This document shows positions 28,720 to 37,944 of a stretch of 64,000 nucleotides of DNA, piece by piece. Within the stretch, counting starts at the first letter, position 1. Every line of letters starts with the position of its first letter. Source of the DNA: Bacteroidales bacterium (GTDB lineage Bacteria; Bacteroidota; Bacteroidia; Bacteroidales; UBA6680); the NCBI GenBank assembly GCA_025210735.1, contig JAOARD010000001.1:62001-126000 (forward strand). Reading direction: 5' to 3'. Made by a program: the position numbers and the translations under genes. Below the pieces are notes generated by a model that worked only from the letters and a program-made list of their open reading frames with translations, searched no databases and was not told where the DNA came from.

Positions 28720-29106
28720 TTACAGATTATTTATAATTCTGTTAAGCAAGTCAACAACACTTTTTTCTATTATTTTATAATCTAACTTGTCTTTACTGAT
28801 GTATACAAAAGCTATATTTAGCTTTTTGTCAGAGTCGTTAAGCTTCCTGTATAACAGGTTTTTATTTAATCTGTAGCTCTCTCTGAATAATCTTTTTATA
28901 AGATTTCTGGCTACGGCTCTTTTATGATTTCTTTTGGGAACAGATATCAGAACTTTTGCAGGGAATCGGCTATCAGAATCGGTATATGAATATATTACTT
29001 TAAAAGGATATACGAATAACGATTTACCATTGGCAAACAGGTTGTCAATCTCTATCTTACTGCAAAGACGCTCTTCCTTCTTAAATGTAAATCGCTGTTG
29101 TATCAT
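28720..29106 (-). CDS. rnpA: Ribonuclease P protein component
   Basis: A 128-residue basic protein that binds the RNase P RNA and helps mature the 5' ends of tRNAs. It has the family start FKKEERLCSKIEIDNLFANG and the signature RNR-type motif HKRAVARNLIKRLFRESYRL (near residue 70). The usual companion yidD is missing: the next 150 bases before the S41 gene carry no reading frame. It follows hemD, separated by a terminator hairpin. Confidence 0.95.
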   Translation of the reverse strand: MIQQRFTFKKEERLCSKIEIDNLFANGKSLFVYPFKVIYSYTDSDSRFPAKVLISVPKRNHKRAVARNLIKRLFRESYRLNKNLLYRKLNDSDKKLNIAFVYISKDKLDYKIIEKSVVDLLNRIINNL

Positions 29107-29115
29107 GGCGTTAAA

Positions 29116-29138
29116 AAAAGAGGGCTTAGCCCTCTTTT
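29116..29138 (-). terminator. Terminator between hemD and rnpA
   Basis: AAAAGAGGGC and GCCCTCTTTT pair across TTA, with a T tract on the leftward transcript right after hemD. It overlaps the region where rnpA would need its own promoter, so partial read-through is likely. Confidence 0.8.
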
Positions 29139-29144
29139 CTATAT

Positions 29145-29894
29145 CTATTTTCCTTTGTTTATCTTGGTAATATACTGGTCGAGTGCCATTGTCATTGATG
29201 GTGAACTTGGAACCGGAGCCGGAATGTCAAGATTTAATTTCTGATCTTTAACAGCTTTATGTGTTGTTGGTCCAAATGCTGCAATAGCTGTGCTGTTCTG
29301 TTTAAATTCCGGGAAATTCTGGAACAGTGATTTTATACCTGATGGACTATAGAATACAAGAATATCGTAATTCACCTCAGCAAGATCAGAAAGATCACTA
29401 CTTACAGTGCGATACATTATTGCTTTTGTATAGTTGATTTTAGCCTTATCAAGCGATGCCGGAATTTCAGCCTTATGAATATCAGACAACGGAACAAGGA
29501 ACTTCTCACTCTTATGTTTTACAATAAGATCCATTAAATCTGAGAATTTTACCTGACCAAAGAATACTTTTCTTTTTCTGTAAACGATATATTTCTGAAG
29601 ATATACTGCAGTGGCTTCTGAAATACAGAAATATTTCATTGTTTCAGGTATAGCAATTCTTAGTTCGTTTGCTATTCTGAAATAGTGATCAATTGCCGTT
29701 CTACTGGTGAAAATAACTGCGGTATGCTCAAGAATGTCAATACGTTCCTGACGAAATTCCTTTGTAGGAACACCCTCAACCTGAATGAATGGTCTGAAAT
29801 CAATCTTCAGATTGTGTTTCTTTGCTAGTTCAAAGTAAGGCGACTTGTCAGTGCTTGGTTTAGGCTGCGATACGAGTATACTTTTGATTTTCAA
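29145..29894 (-). CDS. hemD: Uroporphyrinogen-III synthase
   Basis: A 249-residue protein that closes hydroxymethylbilane to uroporphyrinogen III in haem synthesis. Recognised from the Bacteroidota form of the family: KSILVSQPKPSTDKSPYFEL at the start, VIFTSRTAIDHYF near residue 60, and VFYSPSGIKSLFQNFPEF plus IAAFGPTTHKAVKDQKL near residues 190-225. The start codon appears to be TTG; an in-frame stop 36 bases upstream leaves no ATG. Its place between a DUF4271 gene and rnpA is a conserved Bacteroidota arrangement, as I recall it. Confidence 0.9.
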   Translation of the reverse strand: MKIKSILVSQPKPSTDKSPYFELAKKHNLKIDFRPFIQVEGVPTKEFRQERIDILEHTAVIFTSRTAIDHYFRIANELRIAIPETMKYFCISEATAVYLQKYIVYRKRKVFFGQVKFSDLMDLIVKHKSEKFLVPLSDIHKAEIPASLDKAKINYTKAIMYRTVSSDLSDLAEVNYDILVFYSPSGIKSLFQNFPEFKQNSTAIAAFGPTTHKAVKDQKLNLDIPAPVPSSPSMTMALDQYITKINKGK

Positions 29895-29932
29895 AGCTGA
29901 TAAATTTTTAATTCAACATCAATACCCTAGTT

Positions 29933-30994
29933 TTATGCTTTTCCTATTATTAAAGATATTGCTATCAGAATAGGTAGTATTTCAAGCGCACAAAGATACA
30001 AAATCCAAAATAGAGTTGAAACACCTTTTCGACGGAATATTTTAAATAGTCTGATACAGCTGTTAAAATAGAATACAATTATGATTATAAAGGAAACTAA
30101 TATAGTAATATTAATCATCTGGTAGTTAATAAAATACATTGCTATAGCAATAGGCCATAACAGTAAGCTTTGTGATTTATTACTAATATTAAATCCGGAA
30201 TTATGTTTTGAGAAAATTTCTCTTTCGTTAGATATATAGCCTACAACAGATAGTAATAATCTTTTATATCCAATATATAACCCTAATCCTCCAATAATAA
30301 TAAGGTAGAGATTAATGTTTGATATATCTGTGTATGGAGAGTAGTATATTATTGTGGTTTTTAATATAACAGAGAAGATTAGTATATAAAAAACATTAAG
30401 TATTGTATTTACTCTTATAATAGACAGGTTGTTCTCTTCATATAGCTTCTGAAATTCGCGATGATTTACAGTAGCTTGTAGGATTCTGTTTATATAATCT
30501 TTCCATGAAAATCTTATTATTGCAATTATAAATGTTGCAGTAATAAGTATCAGAAGAGTTATATCTGTACCTCTGTTAAGAGTAGTCTCTACTTTTTTTG
30601 TAACAGATCTTTTTTCCTGAACAGATTCGTTTGTTATTAGTACGGGTTCAAAAACCTCTTCCTTTTTTAACTCTTTGTTTACAGGAGTATAATAATTAAT
30701 ATCTAATTGCTTGTGTAAATCAAAAGAAGTTAAGGTGTTGCTCTTAATGTTATTGTTGATTATATAGGGTATTGTATCGGGGTTGTAATCATACCTTTTT
30801 ATCGAGTCTTGTTCTGCTTTCCACTTTTTATACTTTTCCCATCTGGCAATTCGCTCTTTACGTTGTTGCTCTTTTATTGCAGCTGAATCTAATACCTGAA
30901 TACTATTCTGAACCTCAACACTATCTGTCTGATAAGAGGAGCCTTTAGTCTGTTCAGGTAAAACAAAGTATGTATTTTCTGATGATATATCCAT
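29933..30994 (-). CDS. DUF4271 membrane protein
   Basis: A 353-residue protein. The first about 145 residues are a charged segment with a likely coiled coil (QQRKERIARWEKYKKWKAEQ). The rest has about six to seven transmembrane helices, with SWKDYINRILQATVNHREF between the first two and FRRKGVSTLFWILYLCALE near the end, typical of DUF4271. No biochemical function is known. The ATG at 30994 is chosen because the promoter -7 box sits only 11 bases upstream, which rules out the GTG at 31006. It leads an operon with hemD. Confidence 0.85.
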   Translation of the reverse strand: MDISSENTYFVLPEQTKGSSYQTDSVEVQNSIQVLDSAAIKEQQRKERIARWEKYKKWKAEQDSIKRYDYNPDTIPYIINNNIKSNTLTSFDLHKQLDINYYTPVNKELKKEEVFEPVLITNESVQEKRSVTKKVETTLNRGTDITLLILITATFIIAIIRFSWKDYINRILQATVNHREFQKLYEENNLSIIRVNTILNVFYILIFSVILKTTIIYYSPYTDISNINLYLIIIGGLGLYIGYKRLLLSVVGYISNEREIFSKHNSGFNISNKSQSLLLWPIAIAMYFINYQMINITILVSFIIIIVFYFNSCIRLFKIFRRKGVSTLFWILYLCALEILPILIAISLIIGKA

Positions 30995-31005
30995 AACTAT
31001 GGCCA

Positions 31006-31036
31006 CAAAGGTAGCCAGAAATAACTTTGGAGCAAA
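31006..31036 (-). promoter_or_regulatory. Promoter of the DUF4271-hemD operon
   Basis: On the minus strand TTTG (31036-31033), a 19-base spacer and TACCTTTG (31013-31006) match the Bacteroidota consensus very well. Transcription should start near 31000, giving a leader of only about 5 bases. Confidence 0.65.
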
Positions 31037-31076
31037 GAACCGAAATGTTTTTTAGTTAACTCTTTAGATAAAGAAA

Positions 31077-31110
31077 AAGGCGATTGTAATTAATAATTAA
31101 CAACCGCCTT
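31077..31110 (-). terminator. Terminator of the secreted nuclease-fold gene
   Basis: AAGGCG and CGCCTT close a longer imperfect stem (inner TTG/CAA and TTAAT/ATTAA-type pairing), 28 bases past the leftward stop, with Ts following on the transcript. Confidence 0.7.
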
Positions 31111-31137
31111 ACATATATCTATGTTGATATTTAGTTC

Positions 31138-32184
31138 TTATTTCTCCTTTATCAGGAATACATAAACCGGAAAGTGGTCACTGTATCCACCCTGATATGT
31201 ATTACCCACAAATGTTCTGTAAGGGTACCCTTTCCATCGACCTTCTTGTCTTTTAAGGAATTTACGACTGAATATTTTTGTCTTATAATATGTCCAGTCA
31301 GAGTAATCTTTATTTACCATGCTTGAAGATAATATTAGTTGATCAAACAGACTCCAGTTATCTCTGTATGCTGTTGTTCCAATACCATTTTTGTATATTT
31401 TCTCCATAGGGTTGTACATATCTTTTTCGCCCAGTTTGTCTTTGCGCATTTTTGCACCAATATGTCTCTTAACACTATGGTTTGTAGGGTCATCATTAAG
31501 GTCACCCATAAGAATAATTTTTGCTTTAGGCTCGCTATTTTGTATAGAGTCAATAATCTCTTTAGAAAGATCTGCAGCAGCATTCCTTAAGTGTCGGCTA
31601 CGTTTTTCACCACCACGTCTTGATGGCCAGTGGTTAACTATTACATGAATACGCTCTCCATGAAAATCTCCTGACACTAACAATTGATCTCTGGTATAAA
31701 AGTTATCCATTCCTGGTACAGTAAGTGTATAACTTTTACTGCTTGTTGGTGTAAACTTATCCTTCTGGTATAAGAATCCTACGTCGATACCTCTTTTATC
31801 CGGCGAATTGTAGTGTACAATACCATAGTCCATACCTTTAAGCTGATCAGTTTTTATAAGATCTTCAAGAACCGACTTGTTTTCAACCTCACATACTCCA
31901 AGTATTGCAGGACCAGTCTTAATATACTCTTCGCCCATTCTTGCAATAACAGAAGCCATATTATTTAGCTTCTCGTTGTATCTTTTTCCTGACCAACTTT
32001 TTGGGCCATTTGGAGTAAACTCAGTATCTCTTACATTTGGAGTATCAAGTGTATCAAATAGATTTTCGAGGTTGTAAAATCCAACGCAGGAGATCTGGTA
32101 CTGTTTTTTTTGCTGTGCATTTGTTGAGGTAAGTGTAACAAATAACACTAGCAATGTTCCTAAAATACTTTTGTAATGCTTCAT
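31138..32184 (-). CDS. Secreted endonuclease/exonuclease/phosphatase-family protein
   Basis: A 348-residue protein with a signal peptide (about residues 1-23, ending near TNAQ). The EEP (DNase I-like) fold is seen from GFYNLENLFDT (metal-binding Asn/Glu), through VCEVENKSVLEDL, VIVNHWPSRRGG (catalytic His) and LMGDLNDDPTN (catalytic Asp/Asn), to GGYSDHFPVYV (C-terminal Asp-His). All active-site residues of the family are present, so a secreted nuclease or phosphodiesterase is expected. It is divergent from a TonB-dependent receptor and DUF5689 lipoprotein, which suggests a role in using external nucleic acids or phosphate esters. Confidence 0.92.
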   Translation of the reverse strand: MKHYKSILGTLLVLFVTLTSTNAQQKKQYQISCVGFYNLENLFDTLDTPNVRDTEFTPNGPKSWSGKRYNEKLNNMASVIARMGEEYIKTGPAILGVCEVENKSVLEDLIKTDQLKGMDYGIVHYNSPDKRGIDVGFLYQKDKFTPTSSKSYTLTVPGMDNFYTRDQLLVSGDFHGERIHVIVNHWPSRRGGEKRSRHLRNAAADLSKEIIDSIQNSEPKAKIILMGDLNDDPTNHSVKRHIGAKMRKDKLGEKDMYNPMEKIYKNGIGTTAYRDNWSLFDQLILSSSMVNKDYSDWTYYKTKIFSRKFLKRQEGRWKGYPYRTFVGNTYQGGYSDHFPVYVFLIKEK

Positions 32185-32257
32185 GTGTCTATTTTTTCGC
32201 TATAGAATTACTTTCCTTGATTAGCAGTTTCTTTCTATAAATTAGTGTTTGTGAGTG

Positions 32258-32287
32258 CAAATATAGTTTGTTGATTCATTAATCAAA
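32258..32287 (-). promoter_or_regulatory. Promoter of the secreted nuclease-fold gene
   Basis: On the minus strand TTTG, an 18-base spacer and TATATTTG fit the Bacteroidota -33/-7 form; the leader would be about 70 bases. Confidence 0.55.
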
Positions 32288-32550
32288 AAACAGTGTGTAT
32301 ATTAATTGTATGCTTAATATTAATATAATGTAAATATATCAGCAATGAGTATAGTGTGTATCTATTTGGTAAACAGTGGATTTTGATGTGCTGAAAAAAT
32401 GTAGTGATGAGCATAGCAAGATATAAACATTGTATATATCTCCAAAAATTATTTTCTGTTTTTATTTTAAGTTAAATGTTGATTTTATATAAAAATGATT
32501 ATAAATAACACAATTATTCGGTTGTAATTAACTTAAAATAACAATGTTTA

Positions 32551-32591
32551 CATTTTGTTAACATATAAATATTATAAATATTAACAAAATG
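32551..32591. promoter_or_regulatory. Inverted repeat upstream of the TonB receptor promoter
   Basis: CATTTTGTTAA and TTAACAAAATG are perfect 11-base inverted repeats with 19 bases between. The repeat lies about 25-65 bases upstream of the -7 box, where an activator or repressor would act. Confidence 0.5.
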
Positions 32592-32615
32592 CATTCGTAA
32601 TATTCTGTAAATTCA

Positions 32616-32623
32616 TAACTTTG
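32616..32623 (+). promoter_or_regulatory. -7 element of the TonB receptor gene
   Basis: TAACTTTG matches TAnnTTTG 33 bases before the ATG. The -33 box is not clear, which would fit a promoter needing an activator. Confidence 0.45.
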
Positions 32624-32655
32624 ACGCCCTTAATAATATTTTTTAACCAGCTAGA

Positions 32656-35388
32656 ATGAAAAAAACTGTTCTCTCTCTTTTGCTGATGACATTGTTCGGC
32701 ATTGTCGCGTTCGGACAATCAGCAAGCGTGAAAGGAAGGGTGTTAGGCAAGGAAACTAATGCCCCTCTGGAAAAAGCAACAGTCTACTCTTCACTGAGAG
32801 CCCAAAAGGGTTTCACAGGCGGAGATGGAGTGTTTCAAATCGATTTGCCTTTGGGTAAACAGACTCTGTTTATCGAGAAGGAAGGTTACAAAAAATTTAG
32901 TTTAGAGATCACCAACATTGGTGGCCTTGATCTGGGAACACTGTTCCTTGAGAGTCTGCGTACAGAAACGGTTCATAACGATGCTGTTGTAGTAGAGCTT
33001 AGCGAAACTGAGCTTACAGAAGATTCTCAATCTCAGGATATCTCAGGTTTACTACAGTCTTCAAACGATGTGTTTGTATCAACTGCCGGATATGTTTTTG
33101 GTCCTGCTCGTTTCCGCATGCGTGGATACGATTCAGAGAACACAAAGGTATCTATCAACGGAGTTAATCTTAACGATGTTGAGAGCGGAAGAGCTTACTG
33201 GTCTGTTTGGGGAGGTCTTAATGATGCAACAAGAGAAAAAGAGGTTGTTAACTCACTTAACAAATCTGATTTTACTTTTGGAGCTATTGGTGGAGCAACC
33301 AATATTGAGACAAGAGCATCTCAGTTCAGAAAAGGTGTAAAGGCATCTTACTCGTATGCTAACAGAAGTTACAACAACCGTGCAATGGTAACATATGCTA
33401 CCGGATTAATGGAAAATGGTTGGGCTTTTGCAGCGTCAGGATCGAGACGTTGGGCTGAAGAAGGCTATCAGGAAGGAACATTTTATGATGCATGGGCATA
33501 CTTCTTATCTGCTGAGAAAAGACTTGGTAATAAGCATGTGCTTAACCTAACTGCATTTGGAGCTCCAAACCGCAGAGGAAAAGCAGGTGCTACAACAAAG
33601 GATATGTATGAACTTGCAGGAACAAACTATTATAACCCATATTGGGGATTCCAGGATGGTGAGAAGAGAAATTCAAGAATTGCAAATCACCACAAACCTG
33701 TAATAATACTTAACCACGACTATAAGATATCTCCAAAACTGGATCTTAAGTCGTCTGTACTTTACACCTTCGGAAAAGGTGGAAACAGTGCTCTTAACTG
33801 GGTTGGAAGCGATCCAAGACCTGATTACTACCGTAAGATGCCTAATTATTATAGAGATGATAAATTGAAGTTTGATAAACTAACTGATCTTTATAAGAAC
33901 AACGAATCTGCTCGTCAATTAGATTTTGATCGTATGTATGCACTGAACAGAAATGGTGCTTTTATAAATGAAGGATATGATGAAGGTAACAGAAGTGGAT
34001 ACATTATAGAGGAGCGTAGAGATGATATCAGCAGATTTGCGTTTAACACAATTGCTACTTACGATGTAAACGAAGACCTTAAAGTTAAGGTTGGAGGAAA
34101 CTACGAGATGTATCTTGGTAAACACTTTAAGGTTGTTGATGATCTTCTTGGTGGTGATTTTTACCTTGATATTGATAAATTTGCTGAGCGTGATATTAGC
34201 CAACTTTACGGAGAAGATGCGATTCAGAGTGACCTGAATAACCCTGACAGAACAGTTAAAGAGGGTGACACATTCGGATACGATTATGAGACTCATGTAA
34301 ATACAGGTAAAGGTTGGTTGCAGGCAGAGTACTCAATTAATAATACAGATGTTTTTGTTGCAGCAGAGGTGTCAAATACACAGTTCTGGCGTACAGGAAA
34401 TATGAAGAATGGTAAATTCCCTACTAACTCATATGGCGATTCTGAAAAAACATCATTCACAAATTTTGGTGGAAAAATTGGAGCATTACATAAGATATCA
34501 GGTCGTCATTATATTTCAGCAAATGCAATGTATCTGACGAGAGCTCCAAAGATTCGTTATGCATTTACATCTCCGCGTACAAGAAACGAAGTTGTTCCTA
34601 ATCTTAAAGAGGAGAAGATAATGTCTGGTGAGTTATCATATTCATATCGTTCTCCTATTATCTCAGGACGATTAACCGGTTACTATACAAAGTTTATGGA
34701 TCAGATGAATATGCTTAATTTCTATAACGATGCTGAGAGTACATTTGGTAGCTATATAATGCGCGATATAGATAAACAGCATATGGGTATTGAGTTTGCT
34801 GTTGAGGCAAAGGTTATACCTGAGCTAAAAGTTAAAGCTGTTGCTGCTGTTGGTGAGTATATCTATACAAACCGCCCTAAGGCATCACTTTATCAGGATA
34901 ACAATGCTAACGCTATCTTCGAAGATCGTACAATATTCTATGAGAATTACAGAGTTAACGGAACTCCACAACAGGCATTCTCTGTTGGTGTAAAGTACGA
35001 TTCTCCAAAATACTGGTGGGTTGGTGTTGATGCAAACCTTTTCCGTGAGGCATACCTGTCAATGAATCCTGAGCGCAGAACTGATGTAGCAGTTAAAGAT
35101 GTTGACAAAGAGACAGAATCGGCTAAGTTCTACTCAATTATTGAGCAGGAGAAACTTGACGATGCATTTACACTGAATCTTTTTGCTGGAAAATCATGGA
35201 AGGTTAAAGATTATTATATCTCACTTTCTGCTAACGTAACAAATATTCTTAACAATCAGGATTTTATTACCGGAGGTTATGAGCAGTTACGTTTTGATTA
35301 TGAAACAAAGGATGTATCTAAATATGGTAATAAATATTACTACATGCCGGGTACTCAGTTCTTTTTAAATTTGAGTGTTCGTTTTTAA
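32656..35388 (+). CDS. TonB-dependent outer-membrane receptor
   Basis: A 910-residue outer-membrane transporter. A signal peptide (about residues 1-20, ending FGQS) is followed by a carboxypeptidase-regulatory-like domain (SVKGRVLGKETNAPLEKATV). A plug domain comes next (residues about 125-220: RFRMRGYDSENTKVSINGVN), then a 22-strand type barrel ending in an aromatic residue (FFLNLSVRF). It is not the SusC class: there is no SusD gene after it, but a DUF5689 lipoprotein gene, 75 bases downstream. The ligand is unknown; the neighbouring nuclease suggests nucleic acid or phosphate-ester uptake. Its first codons are visibly richer in G+C than most of the window. Confidence 0.92.
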   Translation: MKKTVLSLLLMTLFGIVAFGQSASVKGRVLGKETNAPLEKATVYSSLRAQKGFTGGDGVFQIDLPLGKQTLFIEKEGYKKFSLEITNIGGLDLGTLFLESLRTETVHNDAVVVELSETELTEDSQSQDISGLLQSSNDVFVSTAGYVFGPARFRMRGYDSENTKVSINGVNLNDVESGRAYWSVWGGLNDATREKEVVNSLNKSDFTFGAIGGATNIETRASQFRKGVKASYSYANRSYNNRAMVTYATGLMENGWAFAASGSRRWAEEGYQEGTFYDAWAYFLSAEKRLGNKHVLNLTAFGAPNRRGKAGATTKDMYELAGTNYYNPYWGFQDGEKRNSRIANHHKPVIILNHDYKISPKLDLKSSVLYTFGKGGNSALNWVGSDPRPDYYRKMPNYYRDDKLKFDKLTDLYKNNESARQLDFDRMYALNRNGAFINEGYDEGNRSGYIIEERRDDISRFAFNTIATYDVNEDLKVKVGGNYEMYLGKHFKVVDDLLGGDFYLDIDKFAERDISQLYGEDAIQSDLNNPDRTVKEGDTFGYDYETHVNTGKGWLQAEYSINNTDVFVAAEVSNTQFWRTGNMKNGKFPTNSYGDSEKTSFTNFGGKIGALHKISGRHYISANAMYLTRAPKIRYAFTSPRTRNEVVPNLKEEKIMSGELSYSYRSPIISGRLTGYYTKFMDQMNMLNFYNDAESTFGSYIMRDIDKQHMGIEFAVEAKVIPELKVKAVAAVGEYIYTNRPKASLYQDNNANAIFEDRTIFYENYRVNGTPQQAFSVGVKYDSPKYWWVGVDANLFREAYLSMNPERRTDVAVKDVDKETESAKFYSIIEQEKLDDAFTLNLFAGKSWKVKDYYISLSANVTNILNNQDFITGGYEQLRFDYETKDVSKYGNKYYYMPGTQFFLNLSVRF

Positions 35389-35463
35389 TAATTTATAAAG
35401 TTAAAATGTACCCGGGGTATAATTTAATTACCACCGGATAACTAAACAGAAAATTACAGACAG

Positions 35464-37764
35464 ATGAAAACAATACGTTTTATTAAAAGTTTAGGATTTG
35501 TTGCAGCAATAGCAGCAATTGCTACCTCATGTGTGAAGAAGGATTTTGATGAGCCGGACATGGGTTCTTTTTGTACAAGAAAAGCAACATTTGTTGCAAA
35601 CACAACTATTAAGAATGTAAAAGAGAAGTATGAGATCTACTCAGCAATTGAAGGATCTACTTCTATAAAGTTAATAAATGATAAATCAGTTCTAAAGGGT
35701 GTTGTTATTGCTAACGATGTTTCTGGTAACTTGTATAAGAGTATCTATATTAGAGACGTTGATACAGGAGAGGGAATTGAGGTTTCTATTGATGAGAACT
35801 CACTTTATACTGTATTTCCTGTAGGTCAGATTATATATATTAACCTTGAAGGAAAATATCTTGATAAGTTTGGAGCAGTTAAACTTGGTGGTAGTACCTA
35901 TAAAAAAGGCGAGGATCTTAGATTAGGAGGTATCCCATCTGCATTTATTAAAACAGATTTTGATTACGAGAGTTGTGCAAAGGCAGATCAGGCAACTCCT
36001 GTTGAGAAGAAGATTACTGAGCTTACTGATGATGATTTTGGTAAACTGATTAAGATTACCGGAGTACAGTTTGTTCAGGGCGATATTGATGATGCTACTC
36101 CAAAGTTCTATAACTCTTCTAAGGATCAGGGTAACGCAACAAACAGAACTGTTGAGGATTCAGAAGGTAACTCTCTTACAGTACGTAACAGTAAGTTTGC
36201 AAAGTTTGCTGCAACAGATCTACCAAAAGGTAGTGGTTCTATTATTGGTGTTTATTCAGCATATGGTACATCAAAGCAGTTCTTAATAAGAACTGTTAAA
36301 GATGTTGATATGACAGCTCCACGTCTTAAGAGTACTCCTGCTGTTATTGATCCTGTTCTTACACTTAATGATGATTTCTCAAGTCATACAAAAGGCGATG
36401 ATATTAAGAAGAATGGTTGGAGATCTATTAAGGAAAAAGGAGACAGAGCATGGTATTGTGATGAGTATAATTCAGATAAGTATGCTAAGATGTCTGTTTA
36501 CAAATCAACTGATGCAGAGAATGTAGGTTGGTTAATTACTCCTCCGCTAAAAGTTGGTGAAGCACCTAAGAAAGTGTTCTCATTTGATAGTAAGAACGGA
36601 TTTAATACAGGTGCAGAGCTTAAGGTACTTATATCTTCAGACTATGATGGTAGTGCTACTCCACAGAACGCAACATGGACAGAGCTTAACCCAACATTGG
36701 CACCTGTAACAGCATCAAACTACTCGGCATGGACTCCTTCAGGAGATGTTGACTTAAGTGCATACTCAGGAAATGTATATATCGCATTTAGATATACAGG
36801 TTCAGAGCCTTCAAAAGCTGCAACATGGAATATTGATAATGTTAAATTTAACAGTGATGGATCAGTAACACCTCCGGGACCAGGAGCAGGTTCAGGAACA
36901 CAGGCAGATCCTTATACTGTAGCTGATGCTATAGCTAGTAATTCTGGTACTGCAAAATGGGTTACAGGTTATTTGGTAGGTTCAATTGATGGTAAAACAG
37001 TTGCTGATGCATCATTTACAGCACCATTCACAGGCGCTACAAATGTTATTATTGCACCTACAGCTGACGAAACAGATATCGCAAAATGTCTTATAGTTCA
37101 ACTTCCTTCAGGTAAGGTAAGAACAGATATTAACCTTAAAGATAATGCTGCAAACCATAAGAAAACTGTTAAGCTTCGTGGTGATTTAACAGCTTATTTC
37201 GGAAAACCAGGACTTAAAGTTGTAGATGCTTATGAGTTTGAAGGAACAACATATATCCCAACTACAGCAACAGGTTTCTTTGTAGAGAAATTTGCTACTG
37301 ATAAAGGAACATTTGCAGTTCACTCAATAACTGATGATGCTCACGCATGGAAATGGGCAAAATACGGATCTGAGACTTATATGTCAATGTCTGGTTTTGA
37401 TAAGCCTTCAAACACTACAGTTGATAATAACGACTGGTTAGTGTCATCTGCAATTGATTTAACTGGTAAATCAGATGTTAAGTTCTTTATTAAATATAAA
37501 GCTAAACTATTTGGTGCTGATTTCGCTACCTGTTATAAAGTAAAGATCTCAACTGATTATGATGGAACGTCAAAACCAACTGAGAATGGTACCTGGGAAG
37601 AGTTAACAGGAATGACTCCGGTTGATGACTGGAAAGCAGGAGAGCATACTTTTACACTAGATTCAAAATATAATGGAAAAACAGTTTATGTTGCATTCCA
37701 ATATATTTCAGCTAGCAATAAAGGAGGTACATGGCAGATTATTGAGACTTCAATGTCAGAATAA
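35464..37764 (+). CDS. DUF5689 surface lipoprotein with choice-of-anchor J domains
   Basis: A 766-residue lipoprotein: the lipobox is IATSC, with Cys near residue 23. Residues about 45-280 are a DUF5689 domain (LKGVVIANDVSGNLYKSIYI, TDDDFGKLIKITGVQF). A choice-of-anchor J domain (NGWRSIKEKGDRAWYC to WNIDNVKF, about 315-465) comes next, then a DUF6359-type OB-like segment (GSGTQADPYTVADAIAS, WVTGYLVG). A second anchor J copy (about 600-760) ends the protein. The final IDNV signature is replaced by IIET, but the length is right, so I do not call it truncated. It is in an operon with the TonB receptor and probably acts as its surface partner. Confidence 0.85.
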   Translation: MKTIRFIKSLGFVAAIAAIATSCVKKDFDEPDMGSFCTRKATFVANTTIKNVKEKYEIYSAIEGSTSIKLINDKSVLKGVVIANDVSGNLYKSIYIRDVDTGEGIEVSIDENSLYTVFPVGQIIYINLEGKYLDKFGAVKLGGSTYKKGEDLRLGGIPSAFIKTDFDYESCAKADQATPVEKKITELTDDDFGKLIKITGVQFVQGDIDDATPKFYNSSKDQGNATNRTVEDSEGNSLTVRNSKFAKFAATDLPKGSGSIIGVYSAYGTSKQFLIRTVKDVDMTAPRLKSTPAVIDPVLTLNDDFSSHTKGDDIKKNGWRSIKEKGDRAWYCDEYNSDKYAKMSVYKSTDAENVGWLITPPLKVGEAPKKVFSFDSKNGFNTGAELKVLISSDYDGSATPQNATWTELNPTLAPVTASNYSAWTPSGDVDLSAYSGNVYIAFRYTGSEPSKAATWNIDNVKFNSDGSVTPPGPGAGSGTQADPYTVADAIASNSGTAKWVTGYLVGSIDGKTVADASFTAPFTGATNVIIAPTADETDIAKCLIVQLPSGKVRTDINLKDNAANHKKTVKLRGDLTAYFGKPGLKVVDAYEFEGTTYIPTTATGFFVEKFATDKGTFAVHSITDDAHAWKWAKYGSETYMSMSGFDKPSNTTVDNNDWLVSSAIDLTGKSDVKFFIKYKAKLFGADFATCYKVKISTDYDGTSKPTENGTWEELTGMTPVDDWKAGEHTFTLDSKYNGKTVYVAFQYISASNKGGTWQIIETSMSE

Positions 37765-37785
37765 TAAAGATTAATATTATAAAGC

Positions 37786-37821
37786 AAAAAAGGGGTAGTT
37801 TTAATAACTGCCCCTTTTTTT
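37786..37821 (+). terminator. Terminator of the TonB receptor / DUF5689 operon
   Basis: AAAAAGGGGTAGTT pairs with AACTGCCCCTTTTT across TTAAT, one position being G-U, and a T run follows. Confidence 0.88.
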
Positions 37822-37944
37822 ATACTATATCTACCTCTATAATAAAAAGTCAGATCTTTTTTTGATACCTTTAAAGCATCCATTTATAATGCCTGTTTAA
37901 GGCCTTTTAAATGTCTGTTTTTGCATATAAATAAGATATAACAT

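Larger units (their letters stand above)
32185..32655. other. Divergent control region, 471 bases
   Basis: This separates the secreted nuclease-fold gene from the TonB receptor gene. It holds the leftward promoter (32258-32287), a long inverted repeat (32551-32591) and a rightward -7 box (32616-32623), listed separately. No reading frame or RNA gene is seen in the middle 250 bases. Confidence 0.5.

Noticed and set aside
37700-37764. Frameshift or truncation at the end of the DUF5689 lipoprotein
   Set aside because: The last anchor J signature reads IIETSMSE instead of IDNV-type, but the length and stop position are right, so divergence is simpler.
32656-37764. SusC/SusD glycan-utilisation locus
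   Set aside because: The receiver lacks the SusC class features and the lipoprotein is DUF5689, not SusD; no glycoside hydrolases are nearby.
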